From contig NZ_CP067412.1 in the NCBI RefSeq assembly GCF_023375815.1, forward strand, positions 1,364,001-1,428,000: 64,000 nt of DNA. The letters are read 5' to 3'. Below are positions 56,225 to 64,000 of the stretch, piece after piece; the stretch's first letter is position 1; every line of letters begins with the position of its first letter. The DNA comes from Pseudomonas sp. HS6 (GTDB lineage: Bacteria; Pseudomonadota; Gammaproteobacteria; Pseudomonadales; Pseudomonadaceae). The notes under the pieces were generated by a model. The model ran no database searches. It was not told where the DNA came from and saw nothing but the letters and a program-made list of their open reading frames with translations. Position numbers and translations under genes: made by a program.

Positions 56225-56253
56225 AGGCCGCCCTTTGCGAGGGCGGCCTTCAG
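56221..56253. terminator. Shared hairpin between the fecR-like gene and pvdQ
   Basis: CTGAAGGCCGCCCT-TTGCG-AGGGCGGCCTTCAG: perfect 14-base stem, which includes the fecR-like stop codon (TGA at 56222-56224). It lies between convergent genes and likely stops both. Confidence 0.75.
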
Positions 56254-56280
56254 CGTTCGTTGCGATATCCTGGCGAATGA

Positions 56281-58623
56281 TTACTGCGCCGCCACTTTCC
56301 CCGTTTTATCCAGATCCTCACGCACGCTTTGCACCTGATACTGCGGATCAGCCTTGATCTGCTGTTCGGTGAATGGCAATGCGCTCCACTGTTTCTTCGA
56401 GAAGGCCTCGGTCTGATCCCGCGAGTACTTCGACGCCGGATCACTGGACAGCGAGAACGCGAGCAACCCTTGAGCGTGCGGCCCCTTGTCGTCAAACGTC
56501 ACGACTTGCAGGTAACTGGTGCCACTGACCACTTCCAGCTTGCCGTCTTCACGCGGCACGCTCTGAATCGCGTTGTAGATGCCCAGCGTGCCTGGCCCGC
56601 CATGGATCGGCGTCTGCTGACCGCCACTGCTGACCACCTGGACATCGCCCCAACGGGTTTGCGCAGTCAGGCCCATTTTGCTGGCCGACTCGGCTGACGC
56701 CAGCATCGCTTCGCGCAGAGCCTTGGCCACTTCGGGCTTTTCAGTCGCCAGCCCGCGCGGGGTGTGCTGTGCGTCTTTCGGGTCGAACGCCACACGCCAG
56801 ACATCCGGCGACTCCTGCAAGGCTTGCATGATGTTCTGGAAATGCACCAACCCCATTCCCGAGTCCAGATTCGCCCGACCGTCCCATGCCTTGAGACCGC
56901 TGCACACCGATTTCAACGCGGCCTCGGCGCCGGTTGGCGATGCACAGAACGTCAGCAGATCCGGCAGTGCCTGACTGGCCAGAAACACTTGATCGTCCAT
57001 CACCATGTGTTGCAGATCCTGCACCGACACCGAACCTTTTTTGCTCAGGTTTGCCAGGCGATCCAGTGCGAAACGCGAGCGCAGCCCCAGCGGCTGGCCT
57101 TCCTGACTGATCAGCGGCGAGAAACCGGTCAGCGGTTGTGCCGGGTTGGCCAGCCACGCCGAATCGTTGGAGTGCTGGACAAAATCCTTGCGCGACAGTT
57201 GCGGCAATTGGCTGGATGCGTAGATGCCTTTTTGCGCGGCTTGCGGATCGATGTCCCAGGCGCAGGCGCTGTTGGAGCCGTCGAGCACGATCATTTTCAG
57301 ACCGATACGCGGATCACTGCACTTGGCCAGTTTGTCGGCACTGACGTTCGGCACCACCGACAGGTTCATGTACAGCGTCTGACCCTTGTCATCCACCGCC
57401 AGGGTGTTGACCCACGGGATGCCCTGGATCTTGTGCACCGAATCCTGCAGATCCTTGAGGTTGTCGGCACGGTTCATCGCATACCACTGAGTCAACACCC
57501 GGTCGTTGTCGAGGTTGGCATCGCGCAAGCTGTAGGCGTACTGATTGTTCCAGTCGAGCTTGCCCGGCCACTGCACGATCGGGCCGAACTGCGAACTGTA
57601 GATCTCGCGCGATACCGGCGTCACCTGCCCGTCCGCCTGCTTGACCTGCACTGTCACCGTTTGCCTGTTCAACGGCAGCGATTTGCCATCGAGCAGGTAG
57701 CGGGTCGGGTCTTTCGGATCGAGTTGCAGGCGATACAGGGTGAAATGCTTGGACGAGTCAACCGTGTGGGTCCAGGCCAGGTGCTGGTTGAAACCGATGT
57801 TGATCATCGGCAGGCCCGGCAGCGCTGCGCCCATCACATCCAGTTTGCCGGGAATGGTCAGGTGCATCTGATAGAAACGCATGCCGCCGACCCACGGAAA
57901 ATGCGGGTTTGCCAGCAACATTCCACGGCCGTTGAAGGAACGCTCGCTGCCCACGGCCACCGCGTTGCTGCCACGGTCCAGAGCGAAGCGTTGCAGGCGC
58001 GTGGCGGCCAGGTCATAAGCGCGGGCATGGCTTTCGTTTTGCGCAGTGACTTGTGGCGGCGTGGCGCCGACCAGTGCCTCGGCAAACTGACCGACACCGC
58101 CCTCGACCAGCAACCGACGCGTCAGTTTCACCAGGTCTTCGGCTGCGATATCGCGCACCCATTCACCCTGGCACTGTTGCGGCAGCCCTTGCTGGCGTCG
58201 TTCGGCCAGATAACGGTTGTAACCAGCGGCATAACCCTGCACCAGATCACGGACTTCGACCGGCTGCGCCTGCCAGAAGGCATTCACCGCTTGCGGGGTG
58301 TTGAGCCATTGGAAGAACACATCACTGACACGGTTTTCGCGTTCTTCGACGGTGAGCTGATCCGGTCCGAAGTAACGCGACCGCTCGCCGTTGACCGTCA
58401 CGATTTCATTGGCCAGCAGACACAAATTGTCCTGCGCATAAGCGTAACCGATGCCGAACCCGAGGCCGCGTTCGTTTTCCGCGCGGATATGCGGCACGCC
58501 AAACCCCGTGCGACGGATGTCGGCCCCGGCCTGGGTGGAAGGACTGAACGCATGCGCCGACAGACTCAGCCCGAGAAACATGCCGGCTAGGGTCAGTCCG
58601 GTTAACTGCCTGGAAATAATCAC
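56281..58623 (-). CDS. pvdQ: PvdQ, periplasmic Ntn-hydrolase acylase for pyoverdine maturation
   Basis: 780 residues. The GTG start at 58623 has CAGGAGC upstream and leads into a signal peptide ending LSAHA. The alpha chain opens with [22 protein letters not shown]. The new N-terminal Ser of the beta chain is in [14 protein letters not shown], the autoprocessing and catalytic site. PvdQ removes the fatty acyl chain from the pyoverdine precursor (ferribactin) in the periplasm and can also cleave long-chain acyl-homoserine lactones. By memory the sequence matches PA2385 better than QuiP. A Fur-like gene diverges from it, as PA2384 does in P. aeruginosa. Confidence 0.95.
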   Translation of the reverse strand: MIISRQLTGLTLAGMFLGLSLSAHAFSPSTQAGADIRRTGFGVPHIRAENERGLGFGIGYAYAQDNLCLLANEIVTVNGERSRYFGPDQLTVEERENRVSDVFFQWLNTPQAVNAFWQAQPVEVRDLVQGYAAGYNRYLAERRQQGLPQQCQGEWVRDIAAEDLVKLTRRLLVEGGVGQFAEALVGATPPQVTAQNESHARAYDLAATRLQRFALDRGSNAVAVGSERSFNGRGMLLANPHFPWVGGMRFYQMHLTIPGKLDVMGAALPGLPMINIGFNQHLAWTHTVDSSKHFTLYRLQLDPKDPTRYLLDGKSLPLNRQTVTVQVKQADGQVTPVSREIYSSQFGPIVQWPGKLDWNNQYAYSLRDANLDNDRVLTQWYAMNRADNLKDLQDSVHKIQGIPWVNTLAVDDKGQTLYMNLSVVPNVSADKLAKCSDPRIGLKMIVLDGSNSACAWDIDPQAAQKGIYASSQLPQLSRKDFVQHSNDSAWLANPAQPLTGFSPLISQEGQPLGLRSRFALDRLANLSKKGSVSVQDLQHMVMDDQVFLASQALPDLLTFCASPTGAEAALKSVCSGLKAWDGRANLDSGMGLVHFQNIMQALQESPDVWRVAFDPKDAQHTPRGLATEKPEVAKALREAMLASAESASKMGLTAQTRWGDVQVVSSGGQQTPIHGGPGTLGIYNAIQSVPREDGKLEVVSGTSYLQVVTFDDKGPHAQGLLAFSLSSDPASKYSRDQTEAFSKKQWSALPFTEQQIKADPQYQVQSVREDLDKTGKVAAQ

Positions 58624-58742
58624 GCTCGCTCCTGATCGAAATACCCGAGAGCGGACCCGTGCGTCACATTCGAATACGTCGTGCGCTACGGCCCCGCCCT
58701 GAAATCACCCACGCGTCCACGCGCAATGAGCCTTTCCAGAAA

Positions 58743-58765
58743 ACGAAGCCGGGAAAAAAAATTTA
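58743..58765 (-). promoter_or_regulatory. Candidate PvdS (iron-starvation sigma) box for pvdQ
   Basis: On the minus strand: TAAAT (58765-58761) then CGT (58745-58743), with 15 bases between. The known form is TAAAT-N16/17-CGT, so the spacing is one base short. It lies about 120-140 bases before the pvdQ start. Confidence 0.45.
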
Positions 58766-58816
58766 GTCTGTCGCAAGCCCGTTTCGGGCCCGGATCACGG
58801 AGAAAAGACGAATCAA

Positions 58817-58854
58817 CGACAAATTTTCTACATTTTTCACTTCATGATTTGTCG
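58817..58854. repeat. Inverted repeat, candidate operator
   Basis: CGACAAAT (58817-58824) and ATTTGTCG (58847-58854) are exact inverted copies with 22 bases between, a half-site centre-to-centre distance of 30 bases (about three DNA turns), 70-105 bases before the Fur-like gene. Confidence 0.5.
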
Positions 58855-58924
58855 GGCTGATACGTCTTGTTTAGAGAGAGCACCCGTAACCCTTCCTGAT
58901 CAGGCTCTGAAAAGGAGTAATCGC

Positions 58925-59302
58925 ATGTACAACCCGCAACTACCATCGGACGGTAGCCAGGCACCACAAGGAGCTTCCATGGGTTCGCACGCTGGCGTAT
59001 TCGGACAAAGGGCCGAGCGCCACGGCAATGAACGTATTCGCCTGTTGCTCAAGAGTTTCGGCCTGCGCACCAGCCTGATTCGCCTGAAAGTCATCGACGC
59101 CCTGCTGGTCGCCGCCCAGAGCGAGCGCAGCCTGGGTGTACGTGGTGTCCACAGCCAATTGCTGGACCTGGGCATTCCGCTGTCTTTTCTCAGCGTGCGC
59201 GAAGTGTTGAAGCGCCTGTGCGCCGAAGGCGTGATCACCTTCAACGCCGACAAGAGCTACAGCCTGCATCCACAGGCTGCCGCTGTCCTCAATAGCGATT
59301 GA
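58925..59302 (+). CDS. Fur-like winged-helix protein lacking the metal domain
   Basis: 125 residues from the ATG at 58925 with AAAAGGAG upstream. The core (LLLKSFGLRTSLIRLKVIDALL, then LSVREVLKRLCAEGVITF) looks like the Fur DNA-binding winged helix. The C-terminal metal-binding and dimerisation domain, with its His/Cys clusters, is absent: the protein ends about 20 residues after the wing. It corresponds in place and kind to PA2384, remembered as a distant Fur relative with broad effects on iron genes. It is divergent from pvdQ, so local control is likely. Confidence 0.8.
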   Translation: MYNPQLPSDGSQAPQGASMGSHAGVFGQRAERHGNERIRLLLKSFGLRTSLIRLKVIDALLVAAQSERSLGVRGVHSQLLDLGIPLSFLSVREVLKRLCAEGVITFNADKSYSLHPQAAAVLNSD

Positions 59303-59320
59303 ATCGCTTCTGGAGCGCCG

Positions 59321-59509
59321 TCAGGGTTTGACCTTGCGGCGCATCACCCCGTTGATCACCACCACGACCACCGCCACGCCAATGGCGATGTACTGGAACA
59401 CTTTTTGGCTGATCATCCCGGCGTTCTGCATCCAGGACAGGCCGAACATGATCGCCAGTACGGTGAGGGCGATCAGAATCGAGTATTTCAAACGTTGCGA
59501 CTGGGTCAT
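59321..59509 (-). CDS. Small two-helix inner-membrane protein
   Basis: 62 residues, ATG at 59509 with AGGAA before it. Two hydrophobic helices (LKYSILIALTVLAIMFGLSW and FQYIAIGVAVVVVVINGVM) and a basic C-terminus (RRKVKP). No family recognised. Confidence 0.75.
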   Translation of the reverse strand: MTQSQRLKYSILIALTVLAIMFGLSWMQNAGMISQKVFQYIAIGVAVVVVVINGVMRRKVKP

Positions 59510-59666
59510 TGCGGATTCCTGTAACTTTGAAATGTATCGGGTTTGTATCGGCTTTCATGCCATGGGCATACCGTGTCACGGGGATGCGACGCTGCAAACG
59601 GGGTCTCATGTTACAGCCGATGAAGAGCTTTGGCTCCATGCGGCGTTAACCATGAGGACTTTTGAA

Positions 59667-59807
59667 ATGCTGCGTCGAATCACTTGGCTGATTCCTGTAT
59701 TGGCGCTGCTCACCCTGAGCGGCTGTATCATTTTCCCCCACGGCGGCTGGCATGGCGACCATCGCTATTATGGCGCGCCCGGCCCAGGCTACTACCAACA
59801 TCGGTAA
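59667..59807 (+). CDS. Small lipoprotein
   Basis: 46 residues. The start is the ATG at 59667, eight bases after GAGGA; the ATG at 59652 is an alternative. The lipobox is LTLSGC with Cys at residue 20. The mature part is only 27 residues, rich in Gly, His and Tyr (FPHGGWHGDHRYYGAPGPG). It is a tiny outer-membrane or periplasmic-facing lipoprotein; function unknown. Confidence 0.65.
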   Translation: MLRRITWLIPVLALLTLSGCIIFPHGGWHGDHRYYGAPGPGYYQHR

Positions 59808-59871
59808 GGCTGACATTTGAACGACAAGGATATCCGCTTATTCAAATGCAACATTTGATTGAGCACCCGTA

Positions 59872-59902
59872 AAAAATGCCCACGATGATGTGGGCATTTT
59901 CC
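59872..59902 (+). terminator. Terminator after the small lipoprotein
   Basis: AAAAATGCCCAC-gatgat-GTGGGCATTTTC, stem of eleven to twelve bases with a T-run, about 65 bases after the stop. Confidence 0.85.
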
Positions 59903-60069
59903 GTATATATCCCCCATCAAATGTCGGACGTTTCGCCAGCAGCAGTCAGCAATCCGCCTACGGTAATACCCTGCAAACCTGCGACATACAACGTCGCAGC
60001 AACGACGTAGGAACACACCATCTCTCGCCCCTACCCTTTGCGCTCTCCCTTTGAAGGCCATGGAAGCGC

Positions 60070-61323
60070 ATGCAAAGCACACTCATCGATATCCCGCCGC
60101 TAAAAACACTTGGCTTCTGTCTGGCCATCACGCTGTTCGAGTGGCTGACCTACATGGCCAGCGACATGATCATGCCGGCCATGCTCTCCGTCACCAAAGA
60201 CCTCAGTGCCGATCCACGTCATATCCCCACTGCGTTCAATCTGTACCTGATCGGTGGCGTCTGCCTGCAATGGCTGATCGGGCCTCTGTCCGACCGGTTT
60301 GGCCGGCGTCCCTTGCTGCTCATCGGCTGCGCGCTCTTCGCCATGACCTGCCTGGCTGCGATCGCCACACCTGGCATCGAAGTCTTCAATGCGCTGCGAC
60401 TACTGCAAGGCATGGGGCTGGGGTTCGTGGTGGCTGTCAGTTATCCCGCGCTTCAGGAAGTGTTCGGTGAGGCGGATGCCGTACGGCTCATGGCGCTGCT
60501 GGGCAACGTCGCGCTGTTATCGCCACTGATGGGCCCGCTGCTCGGCAGCCTGCTGCTGGAATGGCTGAGCTGGCGCGAACTGTTCCTGGCCCTGGGCCTG
60601 GCGGCCGCCATCACGTGGATCGGGCTCTACGCCTGTATGCCGGAAACCGTTGGGGTCGTTCGTCGTGATGGCAGCCAGCAGGCTTCGGTTCCGTTGTCCT
60701 GGCGACTGACGCGTCGTCGGTATCTGGCCCTGCTGCGCAACCCGAAATTCCTCGGTGCGAGCCTTGCACTGGGGATGATGAGTCTGCCGCTGATAGCGTG
60801 GATCGGACTCTCGCCTCTGTTGCTGATCCAGCGACTTGGCTTGTCTATGCGTGAGTACGCCTTGTGGCAGATACCGATCTTTTCGGCGGTCATCGTCGGC
60901 AATCTGATCCTTGACCGGTTACTGGCCTCGCGCGAACTGGCGCAATTGATTCGCCTGGCGCTGTGGCCGTTTTGCCTCGGACTGCTGACCCTGCTGATCG
61001 GCGCCCTGACCGGTGCCTCCCTCAATTTGTTGATTGCAGGCCTCGCGCTGTACGCATTGGGACTGGGTATCAGCAATGCCGCGCTGTACCGGCTGGCGCT
61101 GTTTTCCAGCGATGACAGCAAAGGTCTGGTCTCGGCAGCAGTGGGCATGATCTCGATTGCGGTAATGGGCACCGGCGGTTCGCTCATCGCGGCCATCGGC
61201 GGCGGTGCCCGCCTCGAATTCTTCGCCCTTTGGGCAGCACTGGGCGGGCTGCTGAGCCTGCCCTTCTTGTACCGTTTTCTGCGAGAAACTCCGGCGAAAA
61301 CCGCCTCTTCGACACATCAATAA
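60070..61323 (+). CDS. MdfA-like multidrug/product exporter (MFS)
   Basis: 417 residues, twelve helices. It follows the E. coli MdfA pattern: EWLTYMASDMIMPAMLSV (helix 1 with the membrane acid), GPLSDRFGRRPLLL (motif A), and GNVALLSPLMGPLLGSLLLEW. Placed ten bases before a LuxE-like gene and in line with a LuxC-like gene, it probably exports the compound they make rather than acting as a general drug pump. No regulator gene is next to it in the window. The Shine-Dalgarno is weak. Confidence 0.9.
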   Translation: MQSTLIDIPPLKTLGFCLAITLFEWLTYMASDMIMPAMLSVTKDLSADPRHIPTAFNLYLIGGVCLQWLIGPLSDRFGRRPLLLIGCALFAMTCLAAIATPGIEVFNALRLLQGMGLGFVVAVSYPALQEVFGEADAVRLMALLGNVALLSPLMGPLLGSLLLEWLSWRELFLALGLAAAITWIGLYACMPETVGVVRRDGSQQASVPLSWRLTRRRYLALLRNPKFLGASLALGMMSLPLIAWIGLSPLLLIQRLGLSMREYALWQIPIFSAVIVGNLILDRLLASRELAQLIRLALWPFCLGLLTLLIGALTGASLNLLIAGLALYALGLGISNAALYRLALFSSDDSKGLVSAAVGMISIAVMGTGGSLIAAIGGGARLEFFALWAALGGLLSLPFLYRFLRETPAKTASSTHQ

Positions 61324-61332
61324 GGACGTCTG

Positions 61333-62463
61333 ATGTCTCATTTCCCCCACAGCGACGCGCTCTGTGCGTTGTCGCAACCCTATTGCCCGGAATCCGTACC
61401 AGTGGGTCTTTTCGACCAGGCCATGGCCGAAATCAGCCGGTTTCACAGTGAGCACACGCCTGGTTATGAACATTGGTTGAACGCCAACGGCCTGACCGTG
61501 ACGGACCTGGACAGCATCGACGATTGGTCGCGACTGCCGCCGATCTTTGCCAGTTTCTTCAAACAGCAACAACTGCTCAGCCCGACGGGTGCAGACGCAC
61601 TGGAACTGACATCGTCAGGCACCAGCGGCCAGAAAAGCCGCATGCGTTATGACGAACGCAGTCTTGCCGCTGCGCAGTACATGGTTGAACGGATCTTCCA
61701 CCACTATGGCTGGGACAGCCCGCACACGCCGTGCAACTACTTGCTTCTGAGCTATGAGCCCGAAGCCAGCATCACCCTTGGCACGTCGTTTACCGACCAG
61801 TTCCTGTGCCGATTCGCTCCGGTCAACCGTGTGGCGTATGCCTTGCGCCGCACCGGTAGCGGCCATGAGTTTGACGGTTTCGGCGTCATTTCGGCGTTGC
61901 AGTCCTTTGCCGAAGAAGGCCTGCCGGTGCGCATCATCGGCTTCCCGGCGTTTCTGTGGCACACCCTGCAACGCATGCGTGCCTCCGGGGTGGCAGATCT
62001 GCGCCTCGCGCCGGACTCGCTGGCGTTGTTTGGCGGCGGCTGGAAAACCAGCGCCGCGCAGGAGATTCCCCGCCGTAAGCTTTACGAGCGCATTCATCAG
62101 CAATTGGGAATCGACATCGCCCGCTGCCGCGACGGCTACGGTGCAGTCGAGCATCCGGTGCCTTACTTCGAATGCGCTCACCATCGTTTCCATGTCCCGG
62201 TGTATTCGAAGGTATTCGTGCGCGATCCATCCAGTTTCTCCGTCCTGCCCTATGGCCGGCCGGGCTTGCTGAGTGCGGTCTCGCCCTACATTTCTTCCAG
62301 CCCTGCCCATGCGGTCGTCATGAGCGACCTCGCCACCCTGCACCCCGGCGCAAGCTGCGGCTGCGGTCTGGACAGCGACTGGTTCGATTTGCATGGCCGC
62401 GCCGCCGCCACGGCGGGCAGAAGCTGCGCCATGGCGGCGTCCGAACTGCTGGGGAGGCACTGA
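61333..62463 (+). CDS. LuxE/PaaK-type acyl-protein synthetase
   Basis: 376 residues, AAGGA before the ATG. The ATP/AMP-binding loop is TSSGTSGQKSRMRYDERSL (93-111), a glycine/serine-rich P-loop of the acyl-adenylate superfamily. Further family traits are LLLSYEPEAS and DGYGAVEHPVPYFEC. The C-terminus has the CGCGLDSDWFDLHGRA motif seen in PaaK. LuxE activates a fatty acid and passes the acyl group to a cysteine on the reductase partner. The next gene is LuxC-like and starts two bases later, so the pair should hand acyl groups on to aldehyde formation. Confidence 0.87.
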   Translation: MSHFPHSDALCALSQPYCPESVPVGLFDQAMAEISRFHSEHTPGYEHWLNANGLTVTDLDSIDDWSRLPPIFASFFKQQQLLSPTGADALELTSSGTSGQKSRMRYDERSLAAAQYMVERIFHHYGWDSPHTPCNYLLLSYEPEASITLGTSFTDQFLCRFAPVNRVAYALRRTGSGHEFDGFGVISALQSFAEEGLPVRIIGFPAFLWHTLQRMRASGVADLRLAPDSLALFGGGWKTSAAQEIPRRKLYERIHQQLGIDIARCRDGYGAVEHPVPYFECAHHRFHVPVYSKVFVRDPSSFSVLPYGRPGLLSAVSPYISSSPAHAVVMSDLATLHPGASCGCGLDSDWFDLHGRAAATAGRSCAMAASELLGRH

Positions 62464-62464
62464 C

Positions 62465-64000
62465 ATGTACCTGATCAATGGACAACTTCACGATGACCTC
62501 AACCTCGATACCGCGCTGAATCAACTGCGTCACGTGCTGCCACAACGTCTGAATTCGCCTCTGCAAAGCGAGACGGTTATTCATGCGGCGGCCGCGTTCG
62601 CCCGCCGGTTAGGCGATTTCAGTCCGGCCCTGCCGCTCGATGCAGAACAACGCCAGTCGTTGATTGCGTTCTGTCAGCCTCAAGGGCTGCGGCGCAAGCT
62701 CGAACGGGAGCTGGGCGATCAACCCTCTGCACTGCGTCGCTTCGACTTTCGCCAACCACGTTTCGAGCGCTGGAGTCCGCTGGGCCTGGTGGTTCATATC
62801 ACCCCCGGCAACGCGACACTGTTGGCGTTCTGCGCGGTGATCGAGAGTCTGCTGGCCGGTAACGTCAACTGGCTACGCCCCAGCAGCAGCGACCACGGGC
62901 TGACTGCGCAATTGCTCAATGCGCTGACGCAATGCGACCCCAGCGGCCAACTCGCGGGACATGTCGCTGTCGTTCCGGCGACCACCGCGCAAATCGGCCA
63001 GTTGTGCCAATGGGCCGACGGTGTCTCTGCCTGGGGTGGCGAATCGGCACTGCAAGCGATTCGTCAGCAGATCCCCGCCGGGTGCCGCTGGATCGATTGG
63101 GGGCACCGCATCAGCTTCGTCTATCTGACTCCGGACGCCGCCTCGCCGCAAGCGCTGGATGCCGTGGCGGATGAAGTCTGTCGACTCGATCAGCAAGCCT
63201 GTTCCAGCCCGCAATGGTTGCTGGTGGACAGCGACGACGAAGCCGTGCTGCGCGAGATCGGTGAACGCCTGGCCGAGTCATTCGAACGCCGTGCCGGGCA
63301 ATGGCCGCCCTTACAGCCCACCCTTCAGGAAGCCTCGCAAATCACCACCGACACGGCCATGGCCAGGCTTGCACACAGTTTCGCCGAGGTGGCTGGCGAG
63401 GTCTGGACAGCACCCGGCTGGCGGGTGATCTGGACCCATGACCAACACTTGAAACCTTCGCCGCTGTTTCGCAGCCTGCTGCTCAAGCCACTGCCCCGCA
63501 CGCGGGTGATCGAGACCTTGTTGCCATGGCGAAACCTCCTGCAAAGCTGCGCCCTGATCTGCCCGGAACAGCAGATTGCAGAGCTTTCACAGCGACTGAT
63601 CACCGCCGGCGTCACCCGGATTGCGCCGATGCTAGCCATTCACGATGGCTACAACGGCGAACCTCACGACGGCGTCTATGCCCTGCAACGCTTGAGCCGG
63701 CGAGTCTCGGTCAGTCTGTCGCCGACACAACTGACCACCCAGGCGACGCTCAACGGCCCGCCACCTCGGCCCCGCGTGGCCGACCTGCCGATCATGAGCA
63801 AGGAAGACTTCGTCACACGTCCGATCAATCCTGCGGCCCAGCTGTATTTCCGATCCGGCGGCAGCAGCGGCGTGCCGGCGTTGTCAGGCTTCAGCTATCG
63901 GGACTTTCGCCAACAGATGTGCGCGACGGCCGATGGTCTGTTTGCATCCGGTCTTGATCCAGTTAAAGACCGGGTGATGAACCTGTTTTTCAGTGGCGGT
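62465..64000 (+). CDS. LuxC acyl-CoA reductase fused to a PaaK-like ligase domain (truncated by window edge)
   Basis: 512 codons to the window end. Residues 1 to about 430 form the LuxC fold: RWSPLGLVVHITPGNATLL, then SAWGGESALQAIRQQ, and the active cysteine C246 in RLDQQACSSPQWL, which forms the acyl thioester. After about residue 435 a new AMP-ligase segment begins (LPIMSKEDFVTRPINPAAQL, RSGGSSGVPALSGFSYRDF), which is the PaaK P-loop type. So one chain carries a reductase and a second acyl activator. The natural substrate is unknown; with LuxE and the exporter it suggests a small-molecule pathway making an aldehyde or amide. Confidence 0.87.
   Translation, partial: MYLINGQLHDDLNLDTALNQLRHVLPQRLNSPLQSETVIHAAAAFARRLGDFSPALPLDAEQRQSLIAFCQPQGLRRKLERELGDQPSALRRFDFRQPRFERWSPLGLVVHITPGNATLLAFCAVIESLLAGNVNWLRPSSSDHGLTAQLLNALTQCDPSGQLAGHVAVVPATTAQIGQLCQWADGVSAWGGESALQAIRQQIPAGCRWIDWGHRISFVYLTPDAASPQALDAVADEVCRLDQQACSSPQWLLVDSDDEAVLREIGERLAESFERRAGQWPPLQPTLQEASQITTDTAMARLAHSFAEVAGEVWTAPGWRVIWTHDQHLKPSPLFRSLLLKPLPRTRVIETLLPWRNLLQSCALICPEQQIAELSQRLITAGVTRIAPMLAIHDGYNGEPHDGVYALQRLSRRVSVSLSPTQLTTQATLNGPPPRPRVADLPIMSKEDFVTRPINPAAQLYFRSGGSSGVPALSGFSYRDFRQQMCATADGLFASGLDPVKDRVMNLFFSGG

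Larger units (their letters stand above)
58624..58924. promoter_or_regulatory. Divergent control region of pvdQ and the Fur-like gene
   Basis: About 300 bases with a candidate PvdS-type box and an 8-base inverted repeat, listed separately, plus a small CCCG/CGGG hairpin near 58780. No gene fits. Confidence 0.6.

Noticed and set aside
56764..58590. A 608-residue plus-strand frame over pvdQ
   Set aside because: Antisense shadow with arginine/glutamine-rich translation; pvdQ is certain on the other strand.
56281..58623. QuiP-type acyl-homoserine-lactone acylase as the identity of the acylase gene
   Set aside because: Length, start and mid-sequence match my memory of PvdQ much better, and the divergent Fur-like gene mirrors PA2384-pvdQ.
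60070..64000. A bioluminescence (lux) operon
   Set aside because: No luxA/luxB or luxD; the presence of an exporter and a PaaK extension argues for another product.
1..64000. tRNA, rRNA, CRISPR arrays, insertion sequences, prophage, toxin-antitoxin pairs
   Set aside because: I looked for cloverleaf ends, direct repeat-spacer series, transposase motifs and phage structural genes and saw none.

Overview
The window reads as a contiguous chromosomal segment of a fluorescent-group Pseudomonas. The evidence is a GC-rich gammaproteobacterial gene style, a complete fapABCDEF functional-amyloid operon, a PvdQ-type acylase next to a Fur-like gene (the arrangement remembered for PA2385/PA2384), DpkA, the RimK-like/GNAT-C39 pair, and a REPIN-type inverted repeat. 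No rRNA, tRNA, CRISPR, phage or insertion-sequence genes were seen. I place 60 protein genes, two of them cut by the window ends.

Layout. 1-3.1 kb: CorA-like protein, RLAN/RimK-like ATP-grasp ligase and a divergent GNAT-C39 fusion. 3.1-9.9 kb: PQQ-type sugar dehydrogenase, a small exported protein, Ku, LpxO, an ABC-F ATPase (YbiT type) and an MFS carrier. 9.9-17.7 kb: REPIN, exported hydrolase, azoreductase with divergent LysR, a YjbR-like protein, UppP/DUF1294, a Cache chemoreceptor, and a PnuC/nicotinamide-riboside-kinase pair. 17.7-24.5 kb: the fap operon with a GG-N10-GC sigma-54 promoter and three related upstream palindromes, closed by a convergent sigma-54 activator with a VpsR-like N-terminus.

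24.8-36.8 kb: small conserved gene, delta-60 repeat protein, NhaB, a tightly overlapped gnd-zwf-HAD operon, CptA, and a TonB-dependent receptor behind a good Fur box. 36.8-50 kb: acetyltransferases, DinB, ZapE, NTF2-like, WYL regulator, an agmatinase-family enzyme with an orphan polyamine-type binding protein and LysR, a purine/pyrimidine permease, lipoproteins, a nitrilase, a DUF883 protein and DpkA.

50-64 kb is the most accessory part. It holds a 1594-residue DUF6543/dermonecrotic-toxin-like protein with four internal repeats and a C-terminal HEFAH metalloprotease motif, a FecR-type anti-sigma without a sigma gene, PvdQ, a Fur DNA-binding-domain-only protein, and small membrane proteins. 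It ends with an MdfA-like exporter followed by LuxE-like and LuxC-PaaK fusion enzymes that run off the end.

The strongest candidates for undescribed biology are the exporter/LuxE/LuxC-PaaK cassette, the repeat toxin with its HEFAH domain, the RLAN-RimK/GNAT-C39 pair, and the fap control region.
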